Shown: positions 58,580-64,000 of the stretch, piece after piece
Position numbering within the stretch: position 1 is the first letter of the stretch
Layout: each line of letters begins with the position of its first letter
From: Daucus carota subsp. sativus
Lineage: Eukaryota; Streptophyta; Magnoliopsida; Apiales; Apiaceae
DNA length: 64,000 nucleotides
Reading direction: 5' to 3'
NCBI RefSeq assembly: GCF_001625215.2
Contig: NC_030381.2
Span: forward strand, 43,646,689 to 43,710,688
The notes under the pieces: generated by a model
Database searches by the model: none
What the model saw: only the letters and a program-made list of their open reading frames with translations
Told to the model about the DNA's origin: nothing
Program-made: the position numbers and the translations under genes

Positions 58580-61126
58580 CTAAGCAGAGGGAATATCATC
58601 AGCAGGAGGATCATCGGCAGGAGTCTCATCGGCCAGGGGTTCCGAGTCGGCAGAGGAATCAGAATCCACCTCCTGATTCGGGTCAACATAAGGCTCGGGC
58701 TCCCCCTCGCCTGCAGAAATCTTGTTCTTTGCAGCAATATAAAGGTCGATAAAACTCTGGGCATTGGCGGCCGGGTCCGTCTTGATGTGCTTTTCAGCCA
58801 CTGTCCAACAGCGCATGACTTCGGCGGCTGCAGCCTTCGCCAAAGCATCTGCATAGGCTGTGGATTTCTGAAACTCGGCAACGACCTCTTCAGGAGCCCT
58901 CCGGGTTTCCAGCTGCAACTTCAGATCCGCAATCTCCTTCTCTAACCCGGACACCTTCTTCTCAGCCGCATCCGCCCGGACCTCAGCATCCTTAACCCTC
59001 TGCCCGAGCTCAGCCTCCTTAAGGGCCTCAGCTTCCTTGACCCGGGTCGCCATACTTGACTCCAAGACCTCCCTGGCCGACCTCTCCATATCCCGACTCT
59101 TCTCCAACTTTGCAACCTGGGCCAAAGTGGACGCTGAAAACTCCCTCTCTTTCTTCAACTGGTTCAAAGCATTAGTATTGAACCCGGCCAGACGGCCACC
59201 AAGCTGAAAACCAGGGTTTCAGAACAAATCAGAAAATAAAAAATGAGAGAAGGAGGCACAAACAATACAAAGGGAGAAAAACAAAAAGAAAGAGAGTCAA
59301 AACATTACCTGGCCCCAAAGATTCCCAATCTCTTTGAAATTCTCCACCAGACCCTCTTCGCCCATCACTTCCCAGTCCTGGTCCGAAGGAAGCTCGGACA
59401 TCAACCCTATAACTTTCTTCACCGAGTATTTCCCAAACTCGGGCTTCTTCACCTCAGATACCAGCCCGGTCTCGCCCTCAGCATCCACATCCACATCAAG
59501 GACCTCAATGGCCGATTTCCCCGGGTCTGCACTTCCAACCCCAACAGCTTTCTTCACATGGGAACTTGGCTTTCTTTTCTTCAACCTCGGCTGAAGATCC
59601 GGACTCTCTACCCCCAGCTGGTCAGCGCCAAGCTCCGGATCCTCTACCTCCAGGATAGGATCCGGGTTGGCACTGGAGGTACCCGTACCCTCTGTCTCCT
59701 GCCGAGATGACCCGGATTCAGCTTTCTTTTTCGCGGACTTAGATTTTGGAGCCGGCTTAGGAAGGACGTGAGCCGCCCCCAAGCTCTTCAGATGGGCAGC
59801 AAATGAATCACTTGCCATTTCTTTCCACAAATCCGGGTCGAAGTATGGCAAACCTGAAACAAGAAAGAAGCACCCGGGTCAGAGACAACATAACATATAA
59901 CCAAGACAAAAATTGGAACAACAAACAGGTAAATTCCTAAGTACAAACAACAGAGACAACCCGGGTGAAAAACACTACTTACAGCCATATCCATGCAACT
60001 TATCGTGTTGCATAAACAAATCCCGGGTCAATTGGGACCCGAGGCAACCACAAAACTCACGCAGCTGTTCCCGGAATGCACCTGCAGCACCCGGAGCCCC
60101 AAAATCCGTTCTTACCTGCTTCTCGTCAGAAACAATGTAGGGCATAAAAGCCAGGTCCAAACCTTTCAGCATAAGAACCTCCCCATTCCAGCCCTTCAAA
60201 GAGCTTTGATGCATGACCGGGCTGACGAAACCGGCTCCCAAACCAAGCTCTTTAGAGCGAAAACGCAGCTCATAAAGGGGCTTCACCCCGGACTTTTTGA
60301 ATTGGAACAGCATATGGAAAAGTTTGAGAGTCGGATAATAATTCTTCTTATTACAAGCAGCCAGAAACCAGGTCATCCACTTAATGGCATTGGGAGTGAG
60401 CTGCATCGGGGAACACTTGAACTCGTATTTACACAAATGCTTAAAAAAGACGTGCCACCTCGGATTCCACCCGGATCTGAGATGCTCCATCCATACTGGA
60501 ACAAAACCATCAGCCGGGCGATGATATATTCTCTCCCCGGGCTCAGGCCATCTCCACTCAACGTCAGAAGGGAGCTGGAATGCCGCCCGGATCATCTTAT
60601 CTGCTACGTCCTCGGGCATCTCCTTTATGTGATCTCTGAGGGGAAAAGGAGCCCGGGCAACAGACAACAACCTAAACCTATGATCAAAATCCCCTTCGTC
60701 GTAAGGAGCCAACGGACCACCCGGGTGTTTGGATCGATAGAACCCGGCCATATTGGTGTAAAAACTCTTCTCCTCGACAAGAGGGGCCTTGACGATAAAG
60801 AAGGATTTAGAATCACACCACATGCCTTCCGGAGACATGATCACCTGCCGCCCAACAGCCTCCTTAACTTTTTGAAACTCAGAAATCACTCCAGAAGACG
60901 AAGCCTCCTTTTCCGACATTTTAGCCCGGGCTCGCGCGGCAAGGGTCTGAACTTCGTCGGATTCAGTATCGCTAGAGAACTCCCCGGGGACGGCCGAGTA
61001 AGCAACAATCTCTTGTCTTGGCCTTTTAGAGAGGCGGACCCGGGCACGATGAGCAAGGGCGTGAAACCCGTCTGATTCACTATCACTGGAAGACTCTTCA
61101 AAAACCACCGAAGGGATCCGGACCAT
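58580..61126 (-). CDS. Spliced antisense gene carried by the retrotransposon, about 770 aa
   Basis: Coding exons on the minus strand: 61126-59983, 59853-59309 and 59203-58580; GT-AG junctions keep frame and give 771 codons with stop. The start MVRIPSVVFEESSSDSESDG lies just after a 5'UTR intron acceptor (61131-61132). The first exon is acidic, then carries a globular part (LRSGWNPRWHVFFKHLCKYE, LTPNAIKWMTWFLAACNKKN) resembling the 'putative gypsy-type transposon / plant transposon protein' domain annotated in many plant genomes. The second is Lys/Ser/Pro-rich (PKPAPKSKSAKKKAESGSS). The third is a long coiled coil (KVSGLEKEIADLKLQLETRR) with an acidic tail. Three long open exons without stops argue for selection. 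Function unknown; antisense ORFs between pol and the 3' LTR are known in Tat/Grande-type elements. Confidence 0.8.
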
Positions 61127-61130
61127 AGAC

Positions 61131-61982
61131 CTAAATAAAGAAGCAATCCGGGTCAATTTTAAAAGAAGAAAATTTACACAAGTTGTTGCAAGTTTTATTT
61201 AGGTCCGGATCCCAGCCTAATTCTATGTGGAAGACATACCAAAGGGGAAGCAAAAAACAAAGTACAACACGAAAGAGCTACCCGGGTCCAACACACACTA
61301 CAACAATACACAAACCCTCACAAAGAATGAAGACTACCACAACACCACTAAAGCTACCCGGATACACCAGGAAAACACACAAAAATCCTAAGCGTGCCTA
61401 CCCGGCCCTCTTCTTCTTTCAAATCCATGTATGGCTCCTATATGTACACCCGGGTCCTATATGCCTACCACGGCACAACCAAACTCCAACAAAATCCCCA
61501 AGCACGAAAACAAAGTAACCCAAAACCCCTACCCGGACCTAAAGTACATACCCGGGCGAATACACTCGCGACTTGCAAACATCCAAAACAGCCATGTCCT
61601 AAATCTACCCATCGGGTATAACTATGTGACCCGGGTCCAGTTCAAATCACTAAAGGATCCCAAACGCCACAAACATTTTCACAGAAATTTCAAAACAAAA
61701 CCAAGAATCAAAACTCAAACCCCCAGCCGTTATACACTCACAAATACATATATACACAAAAGTTCAAGAGCGCAATCGACCCAAAACCCAGACATCGACA
61801 CAAAAACAAAACCACACGCAAGACGAAACACAAGAGACGAACAAACATAACCAAAATCAGATTCACACAGCAAAATAACGATGGAAAGAACAACCAAAAG
61901 CAAACATTTTAAAAGAGGAACTCATGCAAATAGCAGCAGCACGATGAAAGGAAAAGAGCGAAGAAAGAGAAAGGAAACTTAC
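61131..61982 (-). other. 5'UTR intron of the antisense gene
   Basis: On the minus strand the donor CCG|GTAAGTTTCC ends the leader exon at 61983 and the acceptor TTTATTTAG|GTCT lies 4 bases before the ATG. The intron is about 852 bp and rich in ACCCGGGT and AACC words. The leader exon upstream is CT-rich (TTCTTCTCCG). Confidence 0.65.
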
Positions 61983-62124
61983 CGGAATTAGAGAACGGAA
62001 ACGGAGAAGAAGAACCGACGGTGAAAAAGACTTCGGCGAGAAGAAACAACCAACAAAGCACTCCAAAGCAGTTGTGAAGAAAAAATGGCAAGAATGAAAA
62101 ATGAAGGAGTTAAAAGGGAGGACT

Positions 62125-62170
62125 GTATTTATAACCGTACTGCTAGGCCACGTGGCAATCTCCTATTGGC
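62125..62170 (-). promoter_or_regulatory. Core promoter of the antisense gene: CCAAT, G-box, TATA
   Basis: On the minus strand, in order: CCAAT (62165-62169), a G-box CACGTG (62149-62154) and a TATA box TTATAAATAC (62125-62134), followed after about 30 bp by the presumed leader. Spacing is that of a normal plant promoter. It lies inside the element, 430 bp before the 3' LTR, and points away from it. Confidence 0.65.
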
Positions 62171-62585
62171 TGTATAACAATTATTACAGCCGTTTACAAT
62201 TTACTTCTCCTCAAAAGACGTGTCGGTGCAACTCCCGAGACACGCCACCCGTCTGAATTCCACACATCTCGACCGTTTCGCCATCCCTCGACCCGGACTA
62301 CTGCCTTACCCGGATCCGCAAAAACGGAGGAATAGCTGGCCGATGAGAACCACTCAACCCGGGCAGGATGGCGAAAGCGTAAAACCTCCGCCCCCACCCG
62401 GGTCTACTCAGAATGAGGGAGCAAACAACTCATATATCCACCCGGACTGGTGGGCAACAGCAAACAACTCACATATCTACCCGGACCGGGGGGCAACAAC
62501 AAACCTCTATGTCTACCCGGATCCACTCGGCCAAAGCAACAAAAGCAGGAATCCCACTCTACTCCCTCACATAGAAGATCTATAT

Positions 62586-62603
62586 AAGGGAGTGGGGGGC
62601 AAA
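62586..62603 (+). promoter_or_regulatory. Polypurine tract (plus-strand primer site)
   Basis: AAGGGAGTGGGGGGCAAA directly precedes the TG that opens the 3' LTR. This is the usual position and composition of a retrotransposon polypurine tract. Confidence 0.8.
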
Positions 62604-62866
62604 TGATATGGAGTAACCCGGTTAACCATGGTCCTCGGAGAGAGCGCAGTATCCCAGACCCTACTCGAGTACATTCACCCGGGTTAGGAATAGGACCCGG
62701 GTACCCCCTAAACACACCCCTCGACCGGGGTCCAATCTTGTACCAGCCGACACTTGCTGCACAAGGCACAGACTGACACAATAAAGACAAATGTAACGGT
62801 CAACTACTGGCGATAGAGACAAGCCAGGGAACATTCCAAAATACTACTCCTACGCTGACACCTGGA

Positions 62867-62896
62867 CACGTGTAGGGGATCGAACCCCTACACGTG
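62867..62896. promoter_or_regulatory. Perfect inverted repeat with paired G-boxes in the LTR
   Basis: CACGTGTAGGGG (62867-62878), a 6-nt spacer, and CCCCTACACGTG (62885-62896). Each arm has a CACGTG G-box, the site of bZIP and bHLH factors. It lies about 50-75 bp upstream of the LTR TATA box, where an enhancer would act. Confidence 0.7.
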
Positions 62897-62942
62897 TAGG
62901 ACCAGGATCCAGGTACGCACCCTTAAACCCTAATCCTTGGCC

Positions 62943-62950
62943 TATAAATA
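62943..62950 (+). promoter_or_regulatory. LTR TATA box
   Basis: TATAAATA in the context GGCCTATAAATAGACC, within the U3 part of the 3' LTR, in the plus orientation of the element. Confidence 0.7.
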
Positions 62951-63254
62951 GACCAGGGATCAAGAGTCTAAGGGTAATTCTCTCTACACTCATTTTGCAC
63001 ACACTTACACTCAGCATATACTCAAACACTCTCAGCCACCAGCAACCACCAGCCACACACCTTCACCCACCACACATAGATAACACTTTCTCTAGTCTTT
63101 ATCCTTCCGAAACCTACGCTTACTCTCACGCCGGAGGCGCTTTGGGGCAAAACCCCCCCGCCGGCGTTGTTTTGTAGGCTCCCATCCAGCAGCTACACCG
63201 CAGAACCGTCATCCACGGCGGAGGAAGGACCGGGATCGGAGATTGGCGTTATCA

Positions 63255-64000
63255 CCTAACTGTATATATACCACAATAAGGGTAAAGACTTTTTCCTAAT
63301 TGCTGTTAAACTCCTCTTCACGGCAGGAACGCTCCAATCAAATTTACGGGTTCAGTTTTTTATCATCAAGAACATTACTTATCATTTGTACATTTAACAG
63401 AAATTCATCAGCAAACAACGAATACATCAATAAATAATTAAACAATCACAAAGCTAAACCCTAGCTGATCAATCGAACCTAAAAAGATAAAAATTATAAA
63501 TAAATACAGTACCTTTTGTTGATTTGAGTCGTTAATTTGGGCCATAATCGCAAATCTTCAACGAAATAATCTCTGAATCGAAAACTAAAAAATTGAATTG
63601 CGTGGAGTGCTCGAGGTTTAACGAAAATAATACAGAAAGATGCGAAAACGATGAGTTGTATGTATAGATTAAAATAGAAAATACCGTATATATAGGCAGG
63701 CGTTGTAGATGTAGATAACCGGCACGGAAGTCGAGAAATGGGGTGAAAGCGTGTAGATGAACGTTGACGTCGGTTAAGCTTTGGTAGTTGAATACTTCGT
63801 CACTAAGAATATAGAAGTTTCTAGGAGGCGCGTGAGGGAGGCATGGATGGATTGCGACATAAATTGGGTTTTGCAAGGTGGCATAACGGTATTGGATGGA
63901 CGCCCAACAAATCTAATTAGATAATTTTCCATTTTAGATTTATGGACAGCCTGCTCTTCATTCAATTTACTTTACTAAGTATAATTACTAGAGATGGGCA
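63255..64000. repeat. 746-bp direct duplication, right copy
   Basis: Repeats 49921-50666 with no indel. It begins at the first base after the 3' LTR. On the minus strand it contains REF/SRPP exon 1 (63545-63513) and its promoter, and it ends with the first 12 bp of the hAT element (63989-64000), preceded by the same ATAATTAC. The rest is beyond the window. Confidence 0.95.
63513..63545 (-). CDS. REF/SRPP exon 1, second copy (partial gene)
   Basis: Encodes [11 protein letters not shown] followed by the same GTACTG donor as the copy at 50211-50179. Downstream of it (lower coordinates) the intron runs into a retrotransposon LTR at 63254, so exons 2 and 3 do not follow within the normal intron distance. 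If this is a real second locus, its transcript would have to splice across the retrotransposon or end in it. If it is the other haplotype, it marks an allele with an intronic insertion. Confidence 0.75.

Larger units (their letters stand above)
53930..63254 (+). mobile_element. Ty3/gypsy (Tat-type) LTR retrotransposon lacking its 5' part
   Basis: Contains pol (53938-57234), a palindromic tandem array (about 57415-58385), an antisense spliced gene (58580-61126 plus leader), a polypurine tract and a 3' LTR. 5' LTR, primer site, gag and protease are missing. It ends at 63254 and is followed directly by REF/SRPP intron sequence starting cctaa, the expected target-site copy. ACCCGGGT-type palindromes are dense from 57.4 to 62.7 kb. 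Long 3' regions with extra ORFs are known in Tat/Grande/Retand-like elements. Confidence 0.88.
62604..63254 (+). repeat. 3' LTR, 651 bp
   Basis: Starts TGATATGG and ends GTTATCA, so the termini are TGATA...TATCA, a 5-bp inverted repeat with the canonical TG...CA. It carries a TATA box (TATAAATA, 62943-62950), with CTCTCTACACT downstream as a likely start region, and a G-box palindrome at 62867-62896. The sequence after it (cctaac) matches REF/SRPP intron 1 exactly from 49921. No second LTR is present in the window. Confidence 0.88.

Noticed and set aside
59993-61075. 360-aa plus-strand ORF
   Set aside because: It lies opposite the 381-codon antisense exon, which has splice sites, a domain and a promoter. 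The plus frame is low in recognisable features and rich in Pro/Arg/His, as expected from a shadow.

Overview
This is a plant nuclear window, most likely from a eudicot. The genes have GT-AG introns, the spacers are AT-rich, and the gene families are typical of plants (class I formin, RALF, REF/SRPP, plastid ClpR, LRR receptor-like protein). I cannot name the species from sequence alone. Exon limits were placed by hand from splice consensus, reading-frame continuity and family conservation, so single junctions may be slightly wrong.

Left part (1-14 kb). The window opens inside a plus-strand RecQ helicase gene: nine 3' exons are visible, ending at 6101. A TE-rich spacer follows, with a 585-bp hAT-type element, a CTGCAG-rich degenerate repeat and a small ORF (9760-10263) that carries an internal duplication. 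A complete four-exon class I formin gene lies on the minus strand (10760-13674).

Middle part (15-35 kb). A Mutator-like foldback element (15209-16509, 9-bp TSD) has been split by a younger hAT element (15319-16050, 8-bp TSD). A second large foldback occupies 19257-20824. Then come a PCC13-62-like ferritin-fold secreted protein (23029-24460), an 11-exon RAD9 checkpoint gene (25643-30548) with a hAT insertion in intron 8, and an intronless RALF peptide gene (34845-35198).

Right part (36-64 kb). Stowaway-like MITEs are followed by a long gene-poor stretch. A decayed plastid ClpR3 gene (43344 to about 46490, minus) has two frameshifts, a premature stop and a non-canonical donor. Next is an LRR receptor-like protein with almost all its LRRs deleted (47137-48083, minus), then an intact three-exon REF/SRPP-family gene (48596-50211, minus).

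From about 53.9 kb to 63254 lies a 5'-truncated Ty3/gypsy element of the Tat type: an intact 1098-aa pol ORF with two RNase H domains, an 82-bp palindromic tandem array, and a 3' LTR at 62604-63254. On its opposite strand it carries a spliced three-coding-exon gene of about 770 aa, with a 5'UTR intron and a CCAAT/G-box/TATA promoter. After the LTR, the last 746 bp repeat 49921-50666 (REF/SRPP exon 1 and promoter) apparently exactly. The left copy therefore looks like the empty site and the right copy like the right flank of a retrotransposon insertion into intron 1 of the same gene. This means either a real duplication or two haplotypes collapsed into one contig.
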